Counted from the first letter of the stretch, positions 18,610-27,956 are shown. The stretch: DNA of 64,000 nucleotides from Winogradskyella sp. (GCF_016744625.1 NZ_JADGDZ010000003.1:42239-106238), one strand, 5' to 3'. Made by a program: numbers and translations. The notes: generated by a model from the letters alone, not told the origin.

Positions 18610-19578
18610 ATGCATTACAGTGTGCCTTACAAAACTAAACAATTCTTCTTTGTACTTATTAAGTTGAGCATTGTAGTTGGTGCATTTTATTTTATTTACT
18701 CTAAACTCTCCGAAAACGAAAATTTACAATTCAATGAATTCATCACATTTCTAAAAGAAAACGATACGTTTTCACCTAAAAACATCGGTTTTTTAGTTCT
18801 TTTAAGCATTTTTAATTGGTTTTTTGAAATTTTAAAATGGCAGAATTTAGTGAAAACTATCAAAAAAATCTCTTTTAGAGATGCTTTAGAGCAGAGCTTA
18901 GGCGGTTTAACAGCATCACTAATCACACCAAATCGCATTGGAGATTATGGGGCAAAAGTCGTTTACTATGCTAAACAGTTTAGGACAAAAATTGTACTCC
19001 TAAACCTTTTAGGTAATATGGCTCAAATGACCATCACAACAATTTTTGGTGTTATTGGCTTTATTATTTTTGTGAATCGTTATCAAATAGATATCAACTA
19101 TTATAGAATCGTGAAATTTGGTCTCATACTTTTTATTGTTAGTTTTTTTACTATTCTTGGAGTAAAACAAAAACGCTACAAAATCAAGGGTTTTTCTTTT
19201 GAACGTATTATTGCTTTTATAAAAAAACTAAGTTTAAAAACACATACCATAACCCTTTCATTGTCCTTAATTCGTTATTTAATATTCTCATTTCAGTTTT
19301 ATTATTTACTTAATATGTTTGGTGTAGATGTGGAATACGCAAAAGCTATGGTCGTTATAACAAGTATGTACTTTTTAGCATCGATTGTACCATCAATTTC
19401 AATTTTCGATGTAATTATTAAAGGAAGTGTTGCTGTATTTTTATTTGGTTATGTTGAAGTAAACGAACTCACTATTTTATCTATTACAACCTTAATGTGG
19501 TTATTAAATTTTGTGATTCCGAGTTTATTCGGGAGCTATTTTGTGTTGAATTTTAAACTACCTCATAACAAAACATGA
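18610..19578 (+). CDS. lysylphosphatidylglycerol synthase TM-region (UPF0104-like) protein
   Basis: 322 aa polytopic; QSLGGLTASLITPNRIGDYGAKVVYYA; upstream of a glycosyltransferase with 4-nt overlap. Confidence 0.8.
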   Translation: MHYSVPYKTKQFFFVLIKLSIVVGAFYFIYSKLSENENLQFNEFITFLKENDTFSPKNIGFLVLLSIFNWFFEILKWQNLVKTIKKISFRDALEQSLGGLTASLITPNRIGDYGAKVVYYAKQFRTKIVLLNLLGNMAQMTITTIFGVIGFIIFVNRYQIDINYYRIVKFGLILFIVSFFTILGVKQKRYKIKGFSFERIIAFIKKLSLKTHTITLSLSLIRYLIFSFQFYYLLNMFGVDVEYAKAMVVITSMYFLASIVPSISIFDVIIKGSVAVFLFGYVEVNELTILSITTLMWLLNFVIPSLFGSYFVLNFKLPHNKT

Positions 19579-20729
19579 TTTTGTCTACTATAGCTATAAC
19601 AATTATTATCGTTTATCTTTTAGTCATTGGTCTATCGATTTATGGCTTTGATAAAGTTGAAGACTTTAAGCTTCAGGATTTGCCTGCAAAAACAAAGTTT
19701 TCTATTGTGATTCCGTTTCGGAATGAAGCAGAAAATCTTCCTAAATTGTTAGCTTCAGTTTCTAAGCTGAATTACTCTAAATCTTTATTTGAAATTATAT
19801 TTGTTGATGATGATTCTGAGGATGAATCACCTTCAATAATTAATAAGATTCTCGATACAAAATCCTTCAAAAAGGATTTCACTCAAAGTGACAACATCCA
19901 AATAATTCAAAATAAAAGAACTTCCAATTCACCTAAGAAAGATGCAATAACTTCAGCTATTAAAGTTTCCAAATTTGATTGGATTATTACAACAGATGCA
20001 GACTGCGAGCTACCAAAATATTGGCTCGATGTATTTGATGAGTGTATTCAAACAAAAGAAACAGATTGCATTGTTGCTCCAGTAACTTATCATGGTTCAA
20101 ACTCGTTTTTTAATCGCTTTCAGATTTTAGACTTTATCAGCCTACAAGGTGTAACTATTGGTGGTTTTGGGTTGAGTAAACCATTTTTATGCAATGGCGC
20201 TAATTTTGGGTATCGTAAATCTGTATTTTATACTTTAGATGGTTTTGAAGGCAACGAAGATATTGCTAGTGGAGATGATATTTTTTTACTCGAAAAGTTT
20301 ATAAAACAAGATGCTAAAAAAGTACATTATCTAAAATCTCAAAAGGCAATTGTAACCACCAATCCAGCAAATGGTTTATCTCAACTTATTCAACAACGTT
20401 TACGTTGGGCTTCAAAAACAAGTCGAAGTACTATTGGATTTACAAAAGTCGTTGGCATTATAGTTTTTCTCGCAAACTTGGTGTGCTTAGAATTTATACC
20501 TGCTGTTTTTTTGGGTTATGTCTCGCTAAAAATAGCTATCGCTTTATTTGTTATTAAATTCAGCATTGACTTCTTGCTACTATTTAAAACATCACGATTT
20601 TTTAAACAAGAAACCTTGCTTCTATCTTATCCGCTTTCGAGTTTGCTTTACCCATTCTTTAGTGTTTACATAGTTCTGTTATCTCTATTTAAATCTTACA
20701 AGTGGAAAGGTCGAACTTTTAAAAAATGA
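19575..20729 (+). CDS. family 2 glycosyltransferase
   Basis: 384 aa; FSIVIPFRNEAENLPKLLASV, IIFVDDDSEDES, TTDADCELP, QQRLRWASK (QxxRW). Confidence 0.93.
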   Translation: MILSTIAITIIIVYLLVIGLSIYGFDKVEDFKLQDLPAKTKFSIVIPFRNEAENLPKLLASVSKLNYSKSLFEIIFVDDDSEDESPSIINKILDTKSFKKDFTQSDNIQIIQNKRTSNSPKKDAITSAIKVSKFDWIITTDADCELPKYWLDVFDECIQTKETDCIVAPVTYHGSNSFFNRFQILDFISLQGVTIGGFGLSKPFLCNGANFGYRKSVFYTLDGFEGNEDIASGDDIFLLEKFIKQDAKKVHYLKSQKAIVTTNPANGLSQLIQQRLRWASKTSRSTIGFTKVVGIIVFLANLVCLEFIPAVFLGYVSLKIAIALFVIKFSIDFLLLFKTSRFFKQETLLLSYPLSSLLYPFFSVYIVLLSLFKSYKWKGRTFKK

Positions 20730-20776
20730 TGCTGTATTAAATATTTTTGGTAGCTTTACTAAAACCAAATCCTAAC

Positions 20777-20791
20777 TGCCCATAATGGGCA
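20777..20791. repeat. small intergenic hairpin
   Basis: TGCCCAT-A-ATGGGCA, flanked by CCAAAT/ATTTGG outer arms. Confidence 0.5.
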
Positions 20792-20815
20792 TTTGGCAAA
20801 TAAAATAGTATAAAC

Positions 20816-21679
20816 ATGAGAAAACTCCTCTTATTAATTCTTATATGTTTCTCTTTTCAATTTAATTATAGTCAAGATAACTATACAGTCAATGGAGAAA
20901 CACTCCAATTAAAAACTGAAATTGATGGTCAACTCGATTTACTCTGGAATATCATCGATGGTAAATACCGTTATTTTGTTAGAACAGACAATGGGTCAAT
21001 AACTGAGCTTAAAAACACAAAAGATTCTGAGAAAAACTATCAAGAAGAATACAAAACAATCCTAAGTGGCTTAACCAATGGAATGTCTACAGATAAATTA
21101 AAATTGACATTATATGGGCTCAGAAATTATATTGACAAGTACAACGCTTCTGTTAATTCGGCTTATGTTTCGACTTCAACTGAAAGCAAAGTAGAATTTA
21201 GGCTTGGCTTTTCTGGTGGTATAACTAATAATCCTTTTGTTGGAAATTCAGACAATGTAAAAGTGCCTCTTATTGGTGCCGAATTAGAAATCTATGAAGC
21301 TAATATTCTACCTAGACATTCTGGTTTTTTACAAGCACGCCATGCTTTTGATAATGATGACTTTCCTTATGCGACTACTGAATTTTCGCTAGGTTATCGT
21401 TACAGAATTATTAATCAATCTTCGTTTTCTATATATGGTCAAGTAAAATTAGCAACTGTGAATTTTACAAACGTCTCTTTTATTGATGAAAATGCAATGG
21501 AAGTTGATCTAAGCGATACGTCCTTTGATGTCCCTTTTATATTTGGTATTGGCTCAGATATTAAAATTGGAGACAGCAGTTTTATTACTATAATTTATGG
21601 CGAGTTATTCGCACTTTTATTAGATAATCAAGGTAATTTTTCTACTGATATTGCTATTGGTTATAAATTTAATCTATAA
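20816..21679 (+). CDS. hypothetical secreted protein
   Basis: 287 aa; signal peptide; beta-rich C-terminus (FSTDIAIGYKFNL). Confidence 0.6.
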   Translation: MRKLLLLILICFSFQFNYSQDNYTVNGETLQLKTEIDGQLDLLWNIIDGKYRYFVRTDNGSITELKNTKDSEKNYQEEYKTILSGLTNGMSTDKLKLTLYGLRNYIDKYNASVNSAYVSTSTESKVEFRLGFSGGITNNPFVGNSDNVKVPLIGAELEIYEANILPRHSGFLQARHAFDNDDFPYATTEFSLGYRYRIINQSSFSIYGQVKLATVNFTNVSFIDENAMEVDLSDTSFDVPFIFGIGSDIKIGDSSFITIIYGELFALLLDNQGNFSTDIAIGYKFNL

Positions 21680-22416
21680 TGAGTTTACGAAACTTTAAAA
21701 CGTCAAACCCTGTCTTTAAGAGCTACTTTTGGGATGATGCAAAATCATCTACAAAAACCATGTCTGTTGCAGGCATCTTTTTTAAATCTATCGTCGGTAT
21801 CTTAATCATTGCAGCAATTACGGCTTATTTATGGAAATTAAATGAAGATGGTACACCAATGAAATGGTTTACACTTGGAGGTATGCTTGGAGCAGTTGTC
21901 ATTAGCGTTTTAATTTCTATACGACAAAATTGGGCGCATATTTTGGTACCACTTTATGTCATCGCAAAAGGGTTCTTTTTAGGAGGTTTTTCGGCTTATG
22001 CACATCGTAACTTTCCTGAATTACCATACCAAGCTATTGGTGTAACAATCGTCACCTTTTTTGTAATGCTCTTGTTATATCAAATGAAAATCATTGTCGT
22101 TACAAAAAAACTGAGAAGTGTCATCATTACTGCCACTGTAAGTATTATGGTGGTGTATTTAATTTCTTGGATTTTAAGCTTCTTTGGCATCAAAACCTAT
22201 ATTTGGGGAACGTCTTGGTTTGCTATAGCTTTTAATGTTTTAGCCGCAATTGTTGCTTCTTTTGCCTTACTATTAGACTTTGACTATATCGAACGTTACA
22301 AGAATAGAGCTCCAAAATATAAAGAGTGGATTGCTACTTGGGGACTTTTAGCAACGCTAATTTGGTTGTATTTTGAAGTGTTAAGACTGATGCAAAAGTT
22401 TGCGATTCGTTTTTAG
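21679..22416 (+). CDS. Bax inhibitor-1/YccA family membrane protein
   Basis: 245 aa; AKGFFLGGFSAYA, ATVSIMVVYLISWILSFFG, LLLDFDYIE...WIATWGLLATLIWLYFEVLRLM. Confidence 0.92.
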   Translation: MSLRNFKTSNPVFKSYFWDDAKSSTKTMSVAGIFFKSIVGILIIAAITAYLWKLNEDGTPMKWFTLGGMLGAVVISVLISIRQNWAHILVPLYVIAKGFFLGGFSAYAHRNFPELPYQAIGVTIVTFFVMLLLYQMKIIVVTKKLRSVIITATVSIMVVYLISWILSFFGIKTYIWGTSWFAIAFNVLAAIVASFALLLDFDYIERYKNRAPKYKEWIATWGLLATLIWLYFEVLRLMQKFAIRF

Positions 22417-22478
22417 ATTCATTATGTCTTTCACCTTGAATTAGCTTTTACAACAAATTGAAGTGTTTGAATTTACGA

Positions 22479-22961
22479 TTAATCAATCTTTACAATGACA
22501 GGCAATTCAAAAGCCGTAGTCACTTGTTGACCTCTTTTGATTGCTGGAAATATTTTAGGAATTCCTTTTAAGCTTTGTCTAAGTAAACTGTCTATTTCTG
22601 GAATTTGTATAGCTGTTTCTGGTTTAAAAATTATAGATTTAACTTCAAGAAAACCTTTATTGTCAATTGTGATTTTAAGCCTAATCGTATCGTTTACATC
22701 TTCTGAAACGACAATATTCTGAGTTTCTAAAAATTGATTCACATTAGATACCAACGTCTTTTGAAAACAAGCTTTGCTATCTGCTTTTACAGTAATAGAA
22801 TCGCAGCTACTGAAAGTTGGATACGTATCAACTTCATTCCAGTCGAAAGTTTGCAACTCTTCTTCGAGTAAATCTTCAGAATAGATTTTTTTCTTTTCAA
22901 AATAACTGCAAGATGTTGCTAGTAATAAGATTAAAAGAAAAACGATTGATTTCATTAGCAC
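22479..22961 (-). CDS. lipoprotein with TonB_C-like domain
   Basis: 160 aa; lipobox LATSC; IRLKITIDNKGFLEVKSI...LLRQSLKGIPKIFPAIKRGQQVTTAFELPVIVKID. Confidence 0.7.
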   Translation of the reverse strand: MLMKSIVFLLILLLATSCSYFEKKKIYSEDLLEEELQTFDWNEVDTYPTFSSCDSITVKADSKACFQKTLVSNVNQFLETQNIVVSEDVNDTIRLKITIDNKGFLEVKSIIFKPETAIQIPEIDSLLRQSLKGIPKIFPAIKRGQQVTTAFELPVIVKID

Positions 22962-22996
22962 AATTCTGGTAGCGAAAAGTACAATATTTTTAGATT

Positions 22997-24139
22997 TTAA
23001 TCTTCTTCTAAGAATTTTTCTTGTTTTAGTTCTTTGAGTCGTCTTTGTGCAAATATTGCAAAAGGACTTTTTCTTTTCTTTTTTATAAAGTCTTCGTACA
23101 TCTTAATTTTAGTATCTAGATCTGCATAAAATTCGTCTTTGGTTCGTAGAATAAAGAACTCAGACATGATGTTTGATGGGTCTTCTTTTAATGACTTTTG
23201 AAATGCCTTAATAGCTTTTTCGTATTTCTTTTGGCGATTTAAAATGGTTCCAAGTTTTTGATATTCATCTGACAACGATCTATCTTGAATTTTTAAGGCT
23301 TTAGAAATATACTCTTCTGCTTTTTCAAAATCATCTAGCCTTTCGTAATATGTACCAATGACAAACATCGCATTAGCATCATTTGAATTAAATCTTAAGG
23401 CCTGTTTTCTATGGTAAATCGCATCTTCATAATCTGAATTTTGAGCATAACTTAAACTTAGTTTTTCATGAATAAACTCAGACTTCTCACCTAAATCCAA
23501 CAGTTTTTGAAACCAAACTACCGAATGTGTGTAATACTCTTGGTAATAATAGGCTTGAGCTTTTAGGCTTATTAATTCTACATTATTGGCATAGTTTTCT
23601 AAACCTTTATCTATAAGATTATGTGCTTTTTTAAATTTGCGTTTATAGATATGTCGCTTTGCAATTTTAAAAATTGCTTTTTGATGTGTTACGTCTAGAC
23701 CGAACGTTTTTTTAAATTCATTTAATGCTGTACTATCTTTTTGCTTTTCTAAAACTACACCTAGCTCGTAATGGTAATTTGGATTTATACTGTCTAAAAC
23801 TATCAAACTCTTAAAAAGCTGGTTTGCTTCTTTGTAATTTTTGGTCTTGGTTAATAATTTAGCGTATTCATACTTTAAAAGAACATCTTCTAAGTTTGAT
23901 TCTATTGCTTTTTTATAATATACTAAACCTTCCCCATAGTTACCTATAGCAATATAGGCTTTCGCTATTTTATCATAAACTTCATCTAGATTTTTTGACG
24001 ATTTATATATTTCAATCGCTTTAGAGTAGTTGCCACTGGCATATAAATTATCGGCTTTATCTATTGAGATTTGAGCGTTTAAAGTAAGGGTAAAAACCAA
24101 ACACAATAACCAAAGGTTATTTTTCATAAACAATTGCAA
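22997..24139 (-). CDS. tetratricopeptide repeat protein
   Basis: 380 aa; several TPR units, e.g. GEGLVYYKKAIESN, EKAEEYISKALKIQ, EKAIKAFQKSLKEDPSN. Confidence 0.9.
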   Translation of the reverse strand: MQLFMKNNLWLLCLVFTLTLNAQISIDKADNLYASGNYSKAIEIYKSSKNLDEVYDKIAKAYIAIGNYGEGLVYYKKAIESNLEDVLLKYEYAKLLTKTKNYKEANQLFKSLIVLDSINPNYHYELGVVLEKQKDSTALNEFKKTFGLDVTHQKAIFKIAKRHIYKRKFKKAHNLIDKGLENYANNVELISLKAQAYYYQEYYTHSVVWFQKLLDLGEKSEFIHEKLSLSYAQNSDYEDAIYHRKQALRFNSNDANAMFVIGTYYERLDDFEKAEEYISKALKIQDRSLSDEYQKLGTILNRQKKYEKAIKAFQKSLKEDPSNIMSEFFILRTKDEFYADLDTKIKMYEDFIKKKRKSPFAIFAQRRLKELKQEKFLEED

Positions 24140-26605
24140 TTAGTCTTTTTTGATATTACCAACTTGAAAATATATAGGTAAACTAAAAGGTACATCTATT
24201 GTTTCTCCGTCGTGTTTACCTGGAATAAATTGCGGTAATGCATTAATTACTCTAATGGCTTCAGCTTTTAACTCTTCACGAGATGCTCTTGCTTTTACAT
24301 CAGTGATGTTACCTTCCTTGTTTATAGTAAAAGCAACAAATATTTGCTGTTTTCCTGTAATGCCAAGCTCCTTTGCCAAATTAGTATTAAAGTTTTTATT
24401 CACATGCTTATTTATAGCATTGATAGTACATTTTCTTTGTTCTTTATCTCCTATAAGAGTTTTACAATTTTCATAAACAGGTGATACCTCAACAACACTA
24501 AACGGAATTTCCTTTAGATTAGTTGAATCCTTTTGAATTTGTTTTAAAAAGGCTTTATACTTTTTAGTACGACTTGTAGTTGTACTGTCATTCCAAGTAC
24601 TTTCTGTTCTATCGATTTCATCCTTTAGATATTTGGTTAATTTTTCTACTTCATCTCTAACAAATTTTTCTTTCTTTAAATCATCAATCTGCTTATTTAA
24701 TTGTATTACTACTGGATTTTTCTCATTAGAATTTTGCAGAATACGATCTCTTTGAACTACTAATTCTTTATGTGTTTTGGTTACTTGGTCTCTATTGTCA
24801 TCAGCTACTTGAAACACAATTGGCAAAGAATAAGGCACGGTTACCAATTCTCCTTTTTGTCTGCCAGGTATAAATTGAGGTAAGGTTTTAATAACACGTA
24901 TCGCTTCTTCTTCTAGTTCTACATTAGGACCTCTAGCTTTTATATCTTTTATTTTACCTTCTGTATCAATTTTAAACGCTACAAAAATGCGTTTTCTTCC
25001 TGGATTTAAACTATCAGCAATACTTGTATTAAAGTTTTTATTGACATGTCTGTTTACAAATTGATTCATGCAATTCTTACGCTCTTTATTAGTTGTTAAG
25101 TCTTTGCATTCAACCAATGTTGGGACTTCATCAATTATTGAGAATGGGACTTCGATAGATTCAATTACTTTTTGATCTGAATTAGGGCTTTTATAAGAAT
25201 CAATAATAAATCTAGATTTTCCATCTGTTAAAATGATTTTTTCAAAATTATTGTCTGATTCTAATTGTTTTAATAAACCATCTAAACGTATTTTTTCTTC
25301 CACAGAATGATTCCCTATTTCTTTAACAAATAGTCTAAGTATTCCGTCTCTTGTAATAGATTCCCAATGCTTTTTTCCTTCATCACTAAACTTCCATGCT
25401 TTATAGTCTTTATAAGAATCATGTCTTCCTAATCGCATTAGCTTGGCTGTATCAAAATCAGCTTGTGTTAATGTTCCTTTCTCTGATTTTCTTTCAATTA
25501 TTCCATCTGCTATGTACTGCATATAGGCTTTAAATTTCAAATATTCTTTACGAGGTGTAATGTACTTTTCGCTGTCTAATTTGCTCATACCTGAAGCTTC
25601 AGCAATTTCAAAAAATGTAGCCCCATTTTTTTTCATAGATACAAACTCATCGTAGTATTTTTTAATTAATTCTTCATCTGTTAACTCTTGGTCAACAACA
25701 CTTTCTTGTTTCACTTTTTGCTGTGCTCTAACTTCAGTAGATGTATAAATCAACATCCCTAAAATCATAGGAATTAAAAGTGCATATTTTATAAGATGAA
25801 GTTGTTTTGATTTTGATTTTTGTAACATAGCGATTCGCTTTTTGATTAATGATTTTTTGAAAAACGTATTGGTAAAAGAGACATTATTAACATCAAATAC
25901 CTGATTGAGTAAACTCTCATAATAACTCGCTTTTCCATTTTGTTTAACTGCTTTAGCATCTGCGATATACTCATGTAGTTCTTTTATTCTATTCTGATAG
26001 ATGTACACTAATGGATTAAACCAAAAAATGATTCTGAGGATTTCAAAAAAAAGTAAATCTAAAGTGTGGAGTTCTTTAATATGAACTAACTCATGTTTAT
26101 AAATAACAGGCTTTTCAGCTTCTGAGATCTGTTCACCTAGAAAAATAGTATTGAAAAATGAGAATGCGGCACTACTTTTTATAAGTTCTACAATTAGCAC
26201 ATTTCCTTTCCAACGTTTTGGATTTTGATGTTTTAACCAATACAGTTTTGTAATTTTCAATAAAAAAATAAACAATGCCACAGTAATACCAATTAAGGCA
26301 ATACTTTGCCAAAATGGCATTTGTGGTTGTTCTATAATAATACCAGCTTGTTCTGCGATGAATATTTCATTCGCTGTTGGAACTTTAGTTCCAATAAACA
26401 CTTCTGGTAATTGAATGACTAAATCTTTAGTAGTGATTGTTTTTAACTCTGAAAACTTAATAAATGGTAAAACCAAAGACAATACTGAGGTTATGAGTAA
26501 ATACGCTCTATTATAATTAAAGAAAGTTTCACGTTTTAAAAACAAATCGTAAACCAGTAAAAACAAAGCCTGAATCGCAATAATCTGAATGATGGTATAC
26601 AGCAT
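24140..26605 (-). CDS. M56 (BlaR1-like) metallopeptidase with two TonB_C-like domains
   Basis: 821 aa; VIYKHELVHIKELHTLD (HExxH), IFWFNPLVYIYQ; two homologous blocks NKHVNKNFNT...IFVAF.I..EG.I.D.KAR....L..EAIRVI..LPQFIPG...GE...VP.SLPI.FQV. Confidence 0.92.
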   Translation of the reverse strand: MLYTIIQIIAIQALFLLVYDLFLKRETFFNYNRAYLLITSVLSLVLPFIKFSELKTITTKDLVIQLPEVFIGTKVPTANEIFIAEQAGIIIEQPQMPFWQSIALIGITVALFIFLLKITKLYWLKHQNPKRWKGNVLIVELIKSSAAFSFFNTIFLGEQISEAEKPVIYKHELVHIKELHTLDLLFFEILRIIFWFNPLVYIYQNRIKELHEYIADAKAVKQNGKASYYESLLNQVFDVNNVSFTNTFFKKSLIKKRIAMLQKSKSKQLHLIKYALLIPMILGMLIYTSTEVRAQQKVKQESVVDQELTDEELIKKYYDEFVSMKKNGATFFEIAEASGMSKLDSEKYITPRKEYLKFKAYMQYIADGIIERKSEKGTLTQADFDTAKLMRLGRHDSYKDYKAWKFSDEGKKHWESITRDGILRLFVKEIGNHSVEEKIRLDGLLKQLESDNNFEKIILTDGKSRFIIDSYKSPNSDQKVIESIEVPFSIIDEVPTLVECKDLTTNKERKNCMNQFVNRHVNKNFNTSIADSLNPGRKRIFVAFKIDTEGKIKDIKARGPNVELEEEAIRVIKTLPQFIPGRQKGELVTVPYSLPIVFQVADDNRDQVTKTHKELVVQRDRILQNSNEKNPVVIQLNKQIDDLKKEKFVRDEVEKLTKYLKDEIDRTESTWNDSTTTSRTKKYKAFLKQIQKDSTNLKEIPFSVVEVSPVYENCKTLIGDKEQRKCTINAINKHVNKNFNTNLAKELGITGKQQIFVAFTINKEGNITDVKARASREELKAEAIRVINALPQFIPGKHDGETIDVPFSLPIYFQVGNIKKD

Positions 26606-26607
26606 GA

Positions 26608-26967
26608 TTAGTTCTTTTTGTTAATCTCGTTTAACAAAGTTTCAATATCTTTGGCATCTACATCATTTTTCTGAACAAAAAACGAGACCATACTTTTAAA
26701 TGAGCCTTGAAAATAATTATCTACTAATTTATTTATAGATTGATTGCTATAGGATGCTTTTTCTACAATTGGAAAATAGATATGACCTTTACCTTGTTTT
26801 TCGTAATCTACAAAACCTTTAGATTCTAAAATCCTTACAATTGTTGAAACAGTATTGTATGCAGGTTTAGGCTCTGGCAAAAGTTCTATCACTGATTTAA
26901 CGTTTGCTTTTTTTAGCTGCCATAAGGCTTGCATTATCTCTTCTTCTGCTTTTGTTAATTGCTTCAT
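26608..26967 (-). CDS. BlaI/MecI/CopY family transcriptional repressor
   Basis: 119 aa; LTKAEEEIMQALWQLKKANVKSVI...AYNTVSTIVRILESKGFVDYEKQGKGHIYFPIV. Confidence 0.93.
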   Translation of the reverse strand: MKQLTKAEEEIMQALWQLKKANVKSVIELLPEPKPAYNTVSTIVRILESKGFVDYEKQGKGHIYFPIVEKASYSNQSINKLVDNYFQGSFKSMVSFFVQKNDVDAKDIETLLNEINKKN

Positions 26968-26971
26968 TTTA

Positions 26972-26990
26972 TTCTGAACTTGATTCAGAA
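26972..26990. repeat. REP-like hairpin in the 5' leader of the second blaI-like gene
   Basis: Minus strand TTCTGAA-TCAAG-TTCAGAA. Confidence 0.6.
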
Positions 26991-27047
26991 ACTCATTAAT
27001 ACCTAATGTATGATTAATAAGATTCTTATTAGTAAAACTAGTTTGAA

Positions 27048-27068
27048 ATCCTGAAATGAATTCAGGAT
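27048..27068. repeat. REP-like hairpin (variant loop)
   Basis: ATCCTGAA-ATGAA-TTCAGGAT. Confidence 0.55.
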
Positions 27069-27070
27069 AC

Positions 27071-27099
27071 GCATAATGATTTTTCTCAAATCATTATGC
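27071..27099. repeat. inverted repeat
   Basis: GCATAATGATTT-TTCTC-AAATCATTATGC, 12-bp perfect arms. Confidence 0.7.
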
Positions 27100-27105
27100 T
27101 AATAT

Positions 27106-27121
27106 AACTAAATATTTAGTT
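27106..27121. promoter_or_regulatory. putative BlaI operator, locus 2, site 1
   Basis: AACTAAATATTTAGTT perfect 16-bp palindrome. Confidence 0.65.
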
Positions 27122-27122
27122 T

Positions 27123-27140
27123 AAACTAATTTCTTAGTTT
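27123..27140. promoter_or_regulatory. putative BlaI operator, locus 2, site 2
   Basis: AAACTAA-TTTC-TTAGTTT, same half-sites as site 1, centres 18 bp apart. Confidence 0.65.
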
Positions 27141-27148
27141 ACAAAATG

Positions 27149-27156
27149 TAACTTTG
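27149..27156 (+). promoter_or_regulatory. Bacteroidetes -7 element (TAnnTTTG)
   Basis: TAACTTTG about 40 bp upstream of the CDS at 27198. Confidence 0.4.
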
Positions 27157-27197
27157 GTCTGCTTATTGCGTCATATAAATGAATTTAAATTATTTAT

Positions 27198-27695
27198 ATG
27201 GAATTTTTTTTGGTGCTTGTTGCACTACTTTTAATGCTATTAGGAATCATCGGTAGCTTTTTACCTGTTTTACCTGGACCACTTACCGGTTGGGCTGGTC
27301 TTTTAGTTTTACACTTTACTGATGGTGTAGAAATGAGTCAGACCTTTTTAATAGCTACACTTTTAGTGGCTGTCTTTATATATATATTAGACTATATCAT
27401 TCCTGCTTTAGGTACAAAACGTTTTGGAGGAAGCAGAGCCGGAATGATAGGAACAACACTCGGTTTAATTATTGGATTGCTCTCACCTATTCCATTCGGA
27501 ATAATTATTGGTCCTTTTATAGGAGCGCTTATTGGTGAGATGATACATAGAAACGATATGGAAAAAGCTCTTAAAGCTGCCTTTGGATCGTTCTTAGGAT
27601 TTATAGCTTCAACTTTTTTAAAATTTATAGTTGCTGTAGTATTCTTAGGCTTCTTTATTGTAAAACTATCTGAACATAATGCAAGTTGGTATTAA
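27198..27695 (+). CDS. DUF456 domain-containing membrane protein
   Basis: 165 aa; GIIGSFLPVLPGPLTGWAGLLVLHF...GTKRFGGSRAGMIGTTLGLIIGLL. Confidence 0.92.
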   Translation: MEFFLVLVALLLMLLGIIGSFLPVLPGPLTGWAGLLVLHFTDGVEMSQTFLIATLLVAVFIYILDYIIPALGTKRFGGSRAGMIGTTLGLIIGLLSPIPFGIIIGPFIGALIGEMIHRNDMEKALKAAFGSFLGFIASTFLKFIVAVVFLGFFIVKLSEHNASWY

Positions 27696-27722
27696 TGCCT
27701 ATTACAGTTTTAAGCAAGGAAA

Positions 27723-27765
27723 AAAACCTAGTAACATTAGATGTTACTAGGTTTTATTTTTCTTG
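27723..27765. terminator. rho-independent terminator
   Basis: AAAACCTAGTAACAT-TAG-ATGTTACTAGGTTTT, 15-bp perfect stem then T-rich. Confidence 0.9.
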
Positions 27766-27850
27766 CTATTAACTCAACAATTACTTAAAGAGGGATTAAT
27801 TAATTCTTGTTGACTTACCGTAAATGTAGGTTACACAATTCATCTTTTAC

Positions 27851-27887
27851 TGCGGAAAAACCGCAAACTTGATGCGGAAAAACCGTA
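27851..27887. repeat. two direct copies of TGCGGAAAAACCG(C/T)A
   Basis: TGCGGAAAAACCGCA at 27851-27865 and TGCGGAAAAACCGTA at 27873-27887, 22-bp period. Confidence 0.6.
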
Positions 27888-27956
27888 GTTACTAGAATTA
27901 ACAGTAGATACAAGCATTTTTCAATAGGCTTAAAAAGGTAATTATTTTGCGTTTTT

